From contig JACKDN010000035.1 in assembly GCA_020633465.1 (NCBI GenBank), positions 1 to 64,000 of the forward strand: a stretch of 64,000 bases of DNA, in the 5' to 3' direction. Shown one piece after another: positions 55,818 through 64,000 of this stretch. Each line of letters begins with the position of its first letter. Position 1 is the stretch's first letter. Source of the stretch: Myxococcales bacterium (GTDB lineage: Bacteria > Myxococcota_A > Bradymonadia > UBA7976 > UBA1532). Position numbers and translations under genes: made by a program. The notes below the pieces were generated by a model, which worked only from the letters and a program-made list of their open reading frames with translations, did not search any database and had not been told where the DNA came from.

Positions 55818-56743
55818 ATGTCGGGGCGGCGGTCGCGGGGCAGGTTCCAGCCGCTCCCGTCGCCGTCGTTCAGCCGGTCGAGGTCGAGGTCGGCGATGAT
55901 CAGCTCCGGGTGATCGCTGGGATCCCGAAGCTGGCCCGTCGGCCCGACGAAGTGGGTCTGGCCGAAGAAGTCGACGTTCCAGGGGCGCTCGGCGCCGATG
56001 CGGTTGCTGCCGCCGATGAAGACGTTCCAGCGCATCGACTCGACCGCGAACTCGAGCGACCAGCAGCGGTTGCTCTGGCGGCCGAAGGTCACCGCGGGGC
56101 TGAAGATGATCTCGGCGCCCTGTCGGGCCAGCGTGCTGACGACGCCCTCGAAGTGGCGGTCGTAGCAGATGCAGCAGCCGATGCGGCCCACGGCGGTCTC
56201 GAAGACCGGAAAGTGCTTCACCTTCGAGATGTTGGCCGGGTGGTCGTTCACCATGCCGCCGTCGGAGCGTTCGAAGTAGAAGCCCTCGCTGAAGGGCCCC
56301 TTCTCGTTCTCTCCCTGGGGCACGTGCGTCTTGCGGTAGCTGCCGAGGACGCTGCCGTCGGCGTCGATGAAGACGGCCGTGTTGAAGCGGGTGTCGACCC
56401 GGGCATCGTACTCGTAGAGCGGCGCGATCACGACCAAACCCAGCTCGCGCGCCACCGGGGCGAGCGTTCGCACGGTGGGGCCGTCGAGCGCCGGCTCGGC
56501 CAGGTCGAGCCACACCGGGCGCGTCTCGTGCGCGAAGTAGGGGCCGGTGAACAGCTCGCCGAAGCAGATGACCTGGACGCCGCGGGCCTTGGCCGCGCGC
56601 ATCAGGTCGATGTGGTGCTGCACGTTGGCCTCGCGGATGGCGTCCAGGCGATCGGCCAGGCCGTCGAGGTCGGCGAGGTGTTCGGGCATGTGAGGGTAGG
56701 CGTTGCGCGTCTGCGTCATCGCCGCGCGGACCACGCGGGTCAT
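55808..56743 (-). CDS. Nitrilase-superfamily amidase, beta-ureidopropionase-like
   Basis: 311 residues. The Glu-Lys-Cys triad of the carbon-nitrogen hydrolases is complete: CFGELFTGPYF (Glu), SYRKTHVPQ (Lys) and CCICYDRHFEGV (Cys). IIFSPAVTFGRQSNRCW, SNRIGAE and the C-terminal DGSGWNLPRDRRPDIYG are close to N-carbamoyl-beta-alanine amidohydrolase and N-carbamoylputrescine amidase. It likely releases ammonia and CO2 from a carbamoyl amine. It is the third gene of an operon after two PLP enzymes (ATGA overlap). Its final bases overlap the convergent glycosidase gene by 10 nt. Confidence 0.88.
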   Translation of the reverse strand: MTRVVRAAMTQTRNAYPHMPEHLADLDGLADRLDAIREANVQHHIDLMRAAKARGVQVICFGELFTGPYFAHETRPVWLDLAEPALDGPTVRTLAPVARELGLVVIAPLYEYDARVDTRFNTAVFIDADGSVLGSYRKTHVPQGENEKGPFSEGFYFERSDGGMVNDHPANISKVKHFPVFETAVGRIGCCICYDRHFEGVVSTLARQGAEIIFSPAVTFGRQSNRCWSLEFAVESMRWNVFIGGSNRIGAERPWNVDFFGQTHFVGPTGQLRDPSDHPELIIADLDLDRLNDGDGSGWNLPRDRRPDIYG

Positions 56744-58022
56744 CGTTCGACTCCGGAGAAGACCACCGCCGCGCGTGCCCCGGGCGCGACCTGGTCGTGT
56801 GCGTGCAAGGTCATCAGGCCGGCCAGGCCGGCCGCGCCGGTGTGGCTGGCGCGCACGCCTGCCGCGTGCGCGCGCTCGCGGGCGGCGCGCAGGGTGTCCT
56901 CGTCGGCCACCACCGCCTCGCCGCCGGTGCGCAGCATGCCCGCGCACAGCCACCACCAGTCATAGGTCTCGTCGTCCAGGATGCCGGTCGCGACGCTCTG
57001 CGGCGCGCTCTCCCACGGCCACATGTAGTCGGCCTTGTGGGTGGCGGCGTGGCGCAGCGCCGGCTCGGCACCCTCGGTCGCGGCGCGCGCCTTCAATCGC
57101 TCGAACGCGCGCTTCAGCGGCGCCGCGCCGTGGGTCTGGACGGTGTGGATGCGCGGCATGGCCGGCAGCAGGCCCAGATCGAGGAGCGTCCGCAGGCCCA
57201 GGACGACCGCGCTGCCGAACGCGCCGCCGCCGACCTGCACCACCAGGTGATCGAGCGGGCGATCGCCGAGCGACGCCGCCAGCTCGAAGGCCAGCGTCTG
57301 GCCGCCCTCGAGGGTCAGCCCGTTGGCCGTGCCCTGGCAGCAGAAGGGCGCGGCGCCGGCGGCGACCGCCTCGAGGAAGCGCAGGTAGCAGGGATCGCCC
57401 GCCTCGCCCGGCTGCCGGTGACACACCTGGATGGTGGCGCCGAGCGACTCGAGCCGCGTCACCACCGAGGGGTGCGCGTCGGGCGGGATGAAGACGGTCA
57501 GCGGCTGCTCGGCGGCGCGCGCGAGCACCGCGGCGGCCAGCGCAGCGTTGCCGCAGCTCGCGATGGCCAGCGGCGGGATGGCGTCGATCCAGCCCAGCGC
57601 GCGCGCCACCTCGAGGTGCAGCAGCACGCCGAACAGGTGCCGCGCCTTGTGGCTGCCCGCGACGTGTCCCGTCTCGTCCTTGGCCCACACCTCCACGCCG
57701 GGCAGGACGTCGACCGGCGCGGTGGGCGTCTGCCGGAAGCCGGCGCCGTCCACCGCGGCCACCGCGGCGTCGAGGCGGCGCACGGTGTCGACGTACCAGG
57801 CGTCGCCCAGGCCGTGCTGCACGGCCAGCGCGTGGCTGCCCAGCAGCCGGCGCCAGGCCACGAAGGGCTGCGGATCGTCGTCCGGCCGCCAGCCCTTCGG
57901 GGGCGGTGCGACGCGCGGCGTCAGCACCCGGTCGTAGCCGTTCGGGGGGCAGGCGCAGGCGAAGGGCAGGGGCAGATCCGGCCCGGGCGCGAAGGCCCGG
58001 TCGCAGGCGGCGCAGACGCTCC

Positions 58023-58026
<4 letters not shown>
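56740..58026 (-). CDS. PLP-dependent fold-type-II enzyme, threonine synthase/dehydratase-like
   Basis: 428 residues. The first 30 residues hold Cys pairs (CAACDR, CACPP) like the small zinc-binding head seen in some threonine synthases. The PLP Lys is in DETGHVAGSHKARH, the Asn loop is ASCGNAALAAAV and the phosphate loop VGGGAFGSAVV. It should catalyse elimination or replacement on an amino acid side chain; the exact substrate is unclear. 2,3-diaminopropionate ammonia-lyase, which accompanies YgfK in other bacteria, is one option but its signature motif is not seen. GTG start overlaps the preceding PLP gene. Confidence 0.82.
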
Positions 58027-59498
<1,472 letters not shown>

Positions 59499-59613
59499 GG
59501 GGGCGCCTCCTTCGATAGAGGGCGCGCATGATACAGAAACGTCACACGGGAAACGAGGCCCGCGCGCCGGGCGCCGAGGGCGCGCGGGCCGGGCGCGCGG
59601 CGAGAGGCGGGGG

Positions 59614-60888
59614 TCAGCCGATGATGCCGGCGTCGGGCGCGCAGTCGTCCTCGGCGGGCGCGCCGCCGACGCCGCTGGGGCCGGCGTCGGCGGGTCCGGT
59701 GCACGGCTCGGCCGGGTGGCCGCCTGCGCCCGCCGGGCGCCGCCCGCGCCGCCCGAGTCACCCCCCGCGCCGGCCGGCGCGCCGCCGACGCCGGCCGGCT
59801 CGCCGCCGCAGCCCTCGTCAGGGCCACACGCGGGCGCGCCGCCCGCGCCCGCCAGGCCGCCGCCGGCGCCGGCCGGCTCGCCGCCGCAGCCCCCTCGTCG
59901 GGGCCACACGCGGGCGCGCCGCCCGCGCCCGCCGGGCCGCCGCCTGCGCCGGCCGGCTCGCCGCCGCAGCCTTCCTCACCCTGACAGGCGGGCGCGCCGC
60001 CCGCGCCCGCCGGCTCGCCGCCGCAGCCCTCGTCGGGGCCCACGCGGGCGCGCCGCCTGCGCCTGCCGCCGCCGCCGCGCCTGCCGGCTCGCCGCCGCAG
60101 CCCTCGTCGGGGCCACACGCGGGCGCGCCGCCCGCGCCGGGCCGCCGCCGCCGCCCGCCGGCTCGCCGCCGCAGCCCTCGTCAGGGCCACACGCGGGCGC
60201 GCCGCCCGCGCCGCCGGGCCGCCGCCCGCGCGCGCCGGCTCGCCGCCGCAGCCTTCCTCGCCCTGACAGGCGGGCGCGCCGCCCGCGCCCGCCGGCTCGC
60301 CGCCACAGCCTTCCTCGCCCTGGCAGGCGGGCGCGCCGCCCGCGCCGGCCGGCTCTCGCCGCCGCAGCCCTCGTCGGGGCCGCACCCAGCGCGCCGCCTG
60401 CGCCCCGCCGGACCGCCGCCCGCGCCCGCCGGGCCGCCGCCCGCGCCGGCCGGCTCGCCGCCGCACGCTTCGTCGCCCTGACAGGCCGGCGCGCCGCCCG
60501 CCCCGCCGGCTACCACCGCCGCCCGCCGGGCCGCCGCCCGCGCCAGCCGGCTCGCCGCCGCACGCTTCGTCGCCCTGACAGGCGGGCGCGCCGCCCGCCC
60601 CTGCCAGGCCACCGCCGCCGCCCGCCGGGCCGCCGCCCGCGCCGCCGCCGGTTCGCCGCCGCACGCTTCGTCGCCCTGGCAGGCGGGCGCCCTGCCCGCG
60701 CCGTTCGCCGGGCCGCCGCCCGCGCCGTCCGCCGCCGCGTCGTTGCGCCCGATGTCCCCGGCGTCCTCGAAGGGACAGCCGGCCAGCACCAGCGCCACCA
60801 CCGCCCACAGCCCGATCGCGCCCCAGTGACGCGCGGCCCTCGCCGATCGCGTCGCCTTCGCCCGTCGCATCGTCTTCGCTCCCCGCAT
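59614..60888 (-). CDS. Repeat-rich Gly-Ala-Cys lipoprotein with multiple frame breaks
   Basis: The N-terminus is a clear lipoprotein signal (AIGLWAVVALVLAGC, then PFEDAGD) with GGAGG before the ATG at 60888. The C-terminus, GGAPAEDDCAPDAGIIG-stop at 59614, is equally natural. Between them lie over ten imperfect copies of Gly-Gly-Ala-Pro-Ala-Cys-Gln-Gly-Asp-Glu-Ala-Cys-Gly-Gly-Glu-Pro-Ala-Gly, with alternative Gly-Pro-Asp-Glu cores. The repeats switch among all three frames several times, so the gene as given cannot be read through. Cys-containing Gly-rich repeats may form a disulfide-linked surface layer. Frame breaks may be assembly errors in this extreme repeat. Confidence 0.6.
59700..60720. 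repeat. Imperfect GC-rich tandem repeat array
   Basis: Successive units built from gcgggcgcgccgcccgcgcc and ggctcgccgccgcagcc with alternating bridge sequences (cttcctcgccctgacag, ctcgtcggggccacacg, cttcgtcgccctgacag). Unit length is about 50-90 bp and not constant. The whole array is coding sequence of the lipoprotein on the minus strand. Confidence 0.85.
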
Positions 60889-60954
60889 CGCTTCCTCCGT
60901 CCGGTTGGGGTTCGAGCGAGGTATTGCCGCGCCGCCGACGCATCCGTCATATCA

Positions 60955-61986
60955 ATGCGGGCCATGCCCGCGCTCGCCCTCTCTCTCCTGATCGGCCTCG
61001 CGGCCCCCGCCGGCCCCGGCCTGCGGGTCGAGGTGCCGGCCGACCTCGCCGAAGACTGCCCGGAACCGTCCAGCGTGCGGCGATGGATCGAAGCCTCGCT
61101 CGACCGCGATCCCTTCGCCGGCGACGATCCGCCGACCATCCGCGTCGCCGCGCGACGCGGGCCCGAGGGCGTCGACGTCGACGTCGATCACGGGCCCGCC
61201 GGCCAACGGTCGATCCACGCGGCCAGCTGCACGGCGGCGCTGCGCGCGGCGGCCTTCTCGGTGGCGGTGGCCCTGGATCCGCTCGGCGCCGCGCCCCTCG
61301 AGCCCCCGCCCGAGCCTGCGACCCTCGAAGCCTCACCCGAGCGGGCCCCGCCCCCGGCGCCGACCCCAACGCCCGCGGACGATGGACGCGCACGGCGCCG
61401 CGCGCCGGTCTCGGCCCAGCCGATCGACGCCACCGCCGCCCGCCCGAACACGCCCTCGGCGCCCGCGGCCCGCGGCGACCCGTCGCCGCCCGAGGCCCTC
61501 GATCTTCACCCCCACCTGCGCGTCGAGCCGCTGGTCGCCGCGGGGCATCGACCGGGGCCCGGCCCGGGGCTGCGCCTCGGCGGCGGCCTGGGGGGCGACC
61601 GCTGGGAGCTCGGCGCCGCCTTCACCTGGCTGCCCGCGACGACCACCCCCTTCGAGGGGGGCGAGGTGGCCGCCGACCTGCTCGCGGGCGAGCTGTCGGG
61701 CGGCCTTCGCCTGGACGCCGTCGACGTCGTGGCCCTCGCCCTGGCCGGCCGGCAGCGCGGCACCGGCGCCGGCTTCGACCGCGACGGCGCCTACGACGCG
61801 CTGCACCTGGGCCTGGGCGCGGGCGTCGCGGTGCGCGCCCCGCTGGCCGCCGGCCTCGCCCTGCGCGTGGGCCTCGAGGGGCTGTGGCTGCCCCGGGTGA
61901 GCCGCTTCACGGTCAGCGGGCGCACCGCCTGGACCGGCCCGCCCGTCGCCGCCCGCTTGTCCGTCGGCCTGCGCTGGTCGCCGTGA
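60955..61986 (+). CDS. Exported envelope protein of unknown function, sigma-factor operon
   Basis: 343 residues from ATG 60955 (ATG 60964 also possible). Signal peptide ALALSLLIGLAAPAGPG, then an alpha/beta segment with two likely paired Cys (AEDCPEPSSVRRWIEASLDRD, HAASCTAALRAAAFSVAVAL), a Pro/Ala linker, and a C-terminal part with amphipathic strands (DRWELGAAFTWLP, LGAGVAVRAPLAAGLALRVGLEG, VAARLSVGLRWSP) like a small outer-membrane barrel. This protein type regularly precedes an ECF sigma gene in myxobacteria. Its stop overlaps the sigma-factor start (GTGA). Confidence 0.7.
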   Translation: MRAMPALALSLLIGLAAPAGPGLRVEVPADLAEDCPEPSSVRRWIEASLDRDPFAGDDPPTIRVAARRGPEGVDVDVDHGPAGQRSIHAASCTAALRAAAFSVAVALDPLGAAPLEPPPEPATLEASPERAPPPAPTPTPADDGRARRRAPVSAQPIDATAARPNTPSAPAARGDPSPPEALDLHPHLRVEPLVAAGHRPGPGPGLRLGGGLGGDRWELGAAFTWLPATTTPFEGGEVAADLLAGELSGGLRLDAVDVVALALAGRQRGTGAGFDRDGAYDALHLGLGAGVAVRAPLAAGLALRVGLEGLWLPRVSRFTVSGRTAWTGPPVAARLSVGLRWSP

Positions 61987-62561
61987 AGTTTCGTGACGGA
62001 TCCGGCGCGCCGGCGGCAATGCCTGACCTGATGGACGTCTCCGAGGCCGAGTTCCGCGCCTTCTACGCGGACTGGGTGGATTACGCGTGGCGCACGCTGC
62101 GGCGGCTGGGCGTGCACCCGGCCGACCTCGACGACGCGACCCAGCGGGTGTTCGTGACGGTGCACCGACGCTGGACCGACCGGGATCCCGATCGACCCAC
62201 GCGCCCCTGGATCGCCGGCATCGCGTTCAAGATCGCCGCCAGCGAGCGCCGCCGGGTGCGGCACCAGCGCGAGTGGCTGGTCGAGCCGGGCGACCTCGAC
62301 GAGCGCAACGCCGCCGGCCGCCGCGCCGACGAGCTGTTGATCGAGCGGCAGCGCGCCGGCCGCGTGCTGACCGCCATCCAGGCGCTGACCCCGGAGTGTC
62401 GCATCGTGTTCGTGATGCACGAGCTGGACGAGATCCCCTGCCCGGCCATCGCCCGGGAGCTGGACGTCCCCGTCGACACCGTCTACTCGCGCCTGCGCCG
62501 CGCCCGCGAGCGCTTCGCCGCGGCGGTGCGGGCGCTGCGGGCGCGGGAGGAGGGCGCATGA
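61983..62561 (+). CDS. ECF-type RNA polymerase sigma factor
   Basis: 192 residues. Sigma region 2 (FRAFYADWVDYAWRTLRRLGVHPADLDDATQRVFVTVHRRW and PWIAGIAFKIAASERRR) and region 4 (LTPECRIVFVMHELDEIPCPAIARELDVPVDTVYSRLRRARERF) are both complete, with no region 3, as expected for an extracytoplasmic-function sigma factor. A second start, ATG 62019, is possible and removes 12 residues. The downstream gene overlapping by ATGA encodes the probable cognate anti-sigma factor. Target promoters are unknown. Confidence 0.92.
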   Translation: MKFRDGSGAPAAMPDLMDVSEAEFRAFYADWVDYAWRTLRRLGVHPADLDDATQRVFVTVHRRWTDRDPDRPTRPWIAGIAFKIAASERRRVRHQREWLVEPGDLDERNAAGRRADELLIERQRAGRVLTAIQALTPECRIVFVMHELDEIPCPAIARELDVPVDTVYSRLRRARERFAAAVRALRAREEGA

Positions 62562-63571
62562 GCGATCAGGACTGGCGCGACGACGAGCTCGAGGCCGAGC
62601 TGGCCGCCGAGCGCGCCCTGGCCGGGCCCTCGGCCGAGCGTCGCGAGGCGATGCTGGGCGCGGTGCTGGCGACGCTGAACGTGCCGCCCCCGGGCGGCGG
62701 CGGCGACGGTGGGGCCGGCGCCGCGGGCACCGGCGGTGGCGCGGCCAGCGGTGGCCCCGCGCGGTCGGCGGCGGGCGACGGTCACCACCGCCGCGACGAC
62801 CACCGGCGCGGGGCTGGCGCTCGGCGGTCTGGCGACGGCCACGCTGGGGGTGCGATCCTGGCGGTCGTCGCCGCGCTCAGCGGACCGGCGCCTGAGCCCC
62901 GACCCGCGCCCTCCGGCGGCTCGGCTGTCGTCCGAGCGGCCCCGCGCCCGAGCGCGCGCCGGCCGCCCCCCCTCGACCGTCGCGCAGCCGATGTCCCCGA
63001 CGCGCGCGCCCGCCGCGATCCCGCAGCCGATGGCCGCGCGCGCGCGCGCCCGCCGCGATCGCGCAGCCGATGTCCCCCTGACGCGCGCGCCCGCCGCGAT
63101 CGCGCAGCCCAGCCGCCGCCCGCGCCCTCGGCCGGGCGGGCAGCGCCGCCGCGCACCGCGACGCCGACCGCGCGCCGGACGGCGCCGAGGCGGCCGACGA
63201 AGCGTCCGGCGCCCGCCGCGACCGCGTCCCCCGCGGCGGCCCGCGAGGCCGCGATCACCCCCGCGAGCGGCGTCCTCGCGGTGCCGCGCGGCGCCACCCC
63301 CGATCCGGTCGACGCCGAGCGGCGGCTGCTCGACGACGCCCGGCGCGCGTTGGGTGACGGCGACGCGCGCGCCGCGCTGGCCAGCGTTCGGCGCCACGCC
63401 GACCTGCATCCGAAGGGCGCGCTGCTGGCAGAGCGGCTGTTCCTCGAGGCGACCGCCCGGCATCGCCTGCGCGACGACGCCGGCGCCCGCCGGGCCGCCG
63501 AGGCCTTGTCCAGACGTTTCCCCGACAGCCCGCTGCGCGCCCGGCTGCCCGCGCTCGGCGCCGCCGACTGA
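62558..63571 (+). CDS. Anti-sigma-like protein with C-terminal TPR-like domain, frame breaks inside
   Basis: The start (MSDQDWRDDELEAELAAERALAG) and the end (LLDDARRALGDGDARAALASVRRHADLHPKGALLAERLFLEATARHRLRDDAGARRAAEALSRRFPDSPL) look normal. The latter is a TPR/BamD-like pair found in myxobacterial anti-sigma partners. The middle should contain a membrane helix: it appears partly in a second frame (TTAATTTGAGLALGGLATATLG, 62760-62850) and partly in the listed frame (GAILAVVAALSG). Three later repeats of 39, 40 and 41 bp also switch frame. Small indels or sequencing errors are likely, and the central 150 residues as listed should not be trusted. Confidence 0.65.
   Translation: MSDQDWRDDELEAELAAERALAGPSAERREAMLGAVLATLNVPPPGGGGDGGAGAAGTGGGAASGGPARSAAGDGHHRRDDHRRGAGARRSGDGHAGGAILAVVAALSGPAPEPRPAPSGGSAVVRAAPRPSARRPPPLDRRAADVPDARARRDPAADGRARARPPRSRSRCPPDARARRDRAAQPPPAPSAGRAAPPRTATPTARRTAPRRPTKRPAPAATASPAAAREAAITPASGVLAVPRGATPDPVDAERRLLDDARRALGDGDARAALASVRRHADLHPKGALLAERLFLEATARHRLRDDAGARRAAEALSRRFPDSPLRARLPALGAAD
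62983..63110. repeat. About 40-bp tandem repeat in the anti-sigma-like gene
   Basis: Units starting cgcagccgatg at 62983, 63022 and 63062 with a partial copy at 63103. Spacings of 39, 40 and 41 bp mean that only the first preserves the reading frame (Gln-Pro-Met ... Ala-Pro-Ala-Ala-Ile linker). Confidence 0.8.
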
Positions 63572-63590
63572 CGGATCCACCTCACTGGAG

Positions 63591-64000
63591 TCAGCCCAGG
63601 ATCGGGGCCAGCGTCTCGGCGAGGAAGTCGACGAAGGCCGTCACGGCGCGCGGCGCGTGGCGCGGCGACGCGTAGAGCACCTGGACGGCGGCCGGCGGCG
63701 CCGCGTACCGGGGCAGCAGGGCGACGAGGCGGCCGGCCGCGAGGTCGTCGTCCACCAGCCAGCTGGCCAGCAGGGCCACGCCCAGCCCACCCAGGGCGAG
63801 CTGACGCAGCGTGTCGCTGTGGTTGGCGGCCAGGCGACCCCGCACCTCGACGCCGGCGACGCCCTCGGGGCCGTCGAAGGTCCACACCGCCCGGTTGTCC
63901 AGGCCGCTGTGCAAGAGGCAAGCGTGCGCCGCGAGATCGCTCGGGCGCGTCGGCGCCGGGTGGCCGGTCAGATAGGACGGCGCGGCCACCAGCCGTCGCG
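63591..64000 (-). CDS. LysR-family transcriptional regulator, 5' part outside the window
   Basis: The visible 136 or so residues are the C-terminal half of a LysR effector-binding domain: GHPAPTRPSDLAAHACLLHSG, LAANHSDTLRQLALGGLGVALLASWLVDDDLAAGRLVALLPRY, and the final AVQVLYASPRHAPRAVTAFVDFLAETLAP. This end is typical of the large subgroup that regulates oxidoreductases or detoxification genes. The DNA-binding helix-turn-helix lies beyond position 64000. It converges with the anti-sigma gene 20 bp away. Confidence 0.88.
   Translation of the reverse strand, partial: RRLVAAPSYLTGHPAPTRPSDLAAHACLLHSGLDNRAVWTFDGPEGVAGVEVRGRLAANHSDTLRQLALGGLGVALLASWLVDDDLAAGRLVALLPRYAAPPAAVQVLYASPRHAPRAVTAFVDFLAETLAPILG

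Noticed and set aside
59700..60720. Possible CRISPR array
   Set aside because: Unit lengths vary, there are no unique spacers of constant size, the repeats encode a Gly-rich protein and no cas gene is nearby.

Overview
The window is about 70% G+C and looks like a chromosome segment of a myxobacterium (Myxococcota). The reasoning: three secreted proteins end in a Gly/Cys motif, one hydrophobic helix and an Arg cluster (MYXO-CTERM or GlyGly-CTERM style; genes at 23443, 27538 and 53421). Many lipoproteins carry Asp-Ala-Pro or Gly-Ala linkers. Serine/threonine kinase, spondin-domain, C-type-lectin and VIT/VWA proteins are present. No tRNA, rRNA, CRISPR array or complete insertion sequence was seen.

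Layout. (1) 87-12550 is a defence island. A type I restriction-modification operon runs on the minus strand (hsdM, hsdS, a RhuM remnant, an hsdR fused to a LexA/S24-like domain, a secreted SH3b protein, a small zinc ribbon), with nearly every junction a 4-nt stop/start overlap. Next come an orphan YgiT-type antitoxin, an ATPase plus TOPRIM-like two-gene module, a second AAA ATPase, and an intact DUF4258/YgiT toxin-antitoxin pair. A promoter-like repeat of about 55 bp occurs three times among these genes. (2) 12598-21869 holds an osmoprotectant-type ABC transporter with a fused binding protein and permease, a lipoprotein, an MMPL exporter, a cytochrome c-NnrU fusion, a class III aminotransferase and a TerB-like protein. 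(3) 21904-32743 holds a glucose/sorbosone dehydrogenase-like protein, a VIT-VWA surface protein followed by a rhombosortase-type protease, small envelope proteins, and a lipoprotein, beta-barrel, hydrolase and lipase operon.

(4) 32927-37668 is the most striking block: a VTC (polyphosphate polymerase-type) domain protein, a DUF4956 membrane protein, a periplasmic adaptor fused to a beta-propeller-like domain, and a TolC-like lipoprotein. The last three genes are joined by 4-nt overlaps. It resembles a trans-envelope polymer synthesis and export machine with no ABC or RND pump. (5) 37802-51066 is mostly secreted lipoproteins (tandem spondin domains, endonuclease I, lectin, Cys-rich protein) plus a sterol-desaturase family enzyme, DUF1697 and a serine/threonine kinase. 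(6) 51361-59498 carries a YgfK/PreA-like iron-sulfur protein, a phosphodiester glycosidase with VCBS repeats, and a three-gene operon of two fold-type-II PLP enzymes and a beta-ureidopropionase-like amidase, which points to nitrogen-compound catabolism. (7) 59614-64000 has a repeat-rich lipoprotein, an envelope protein, ECF sigma and anti-sigma-like operon, and the end of a LysR regulator.

Several genes are interrupted by single small indels in GC-rich low-complexity stretches (near 32490, 38965, 43885, 49830, 59700-60700 and 62780-63110). Some may be sequencing errors, so each is flagged.
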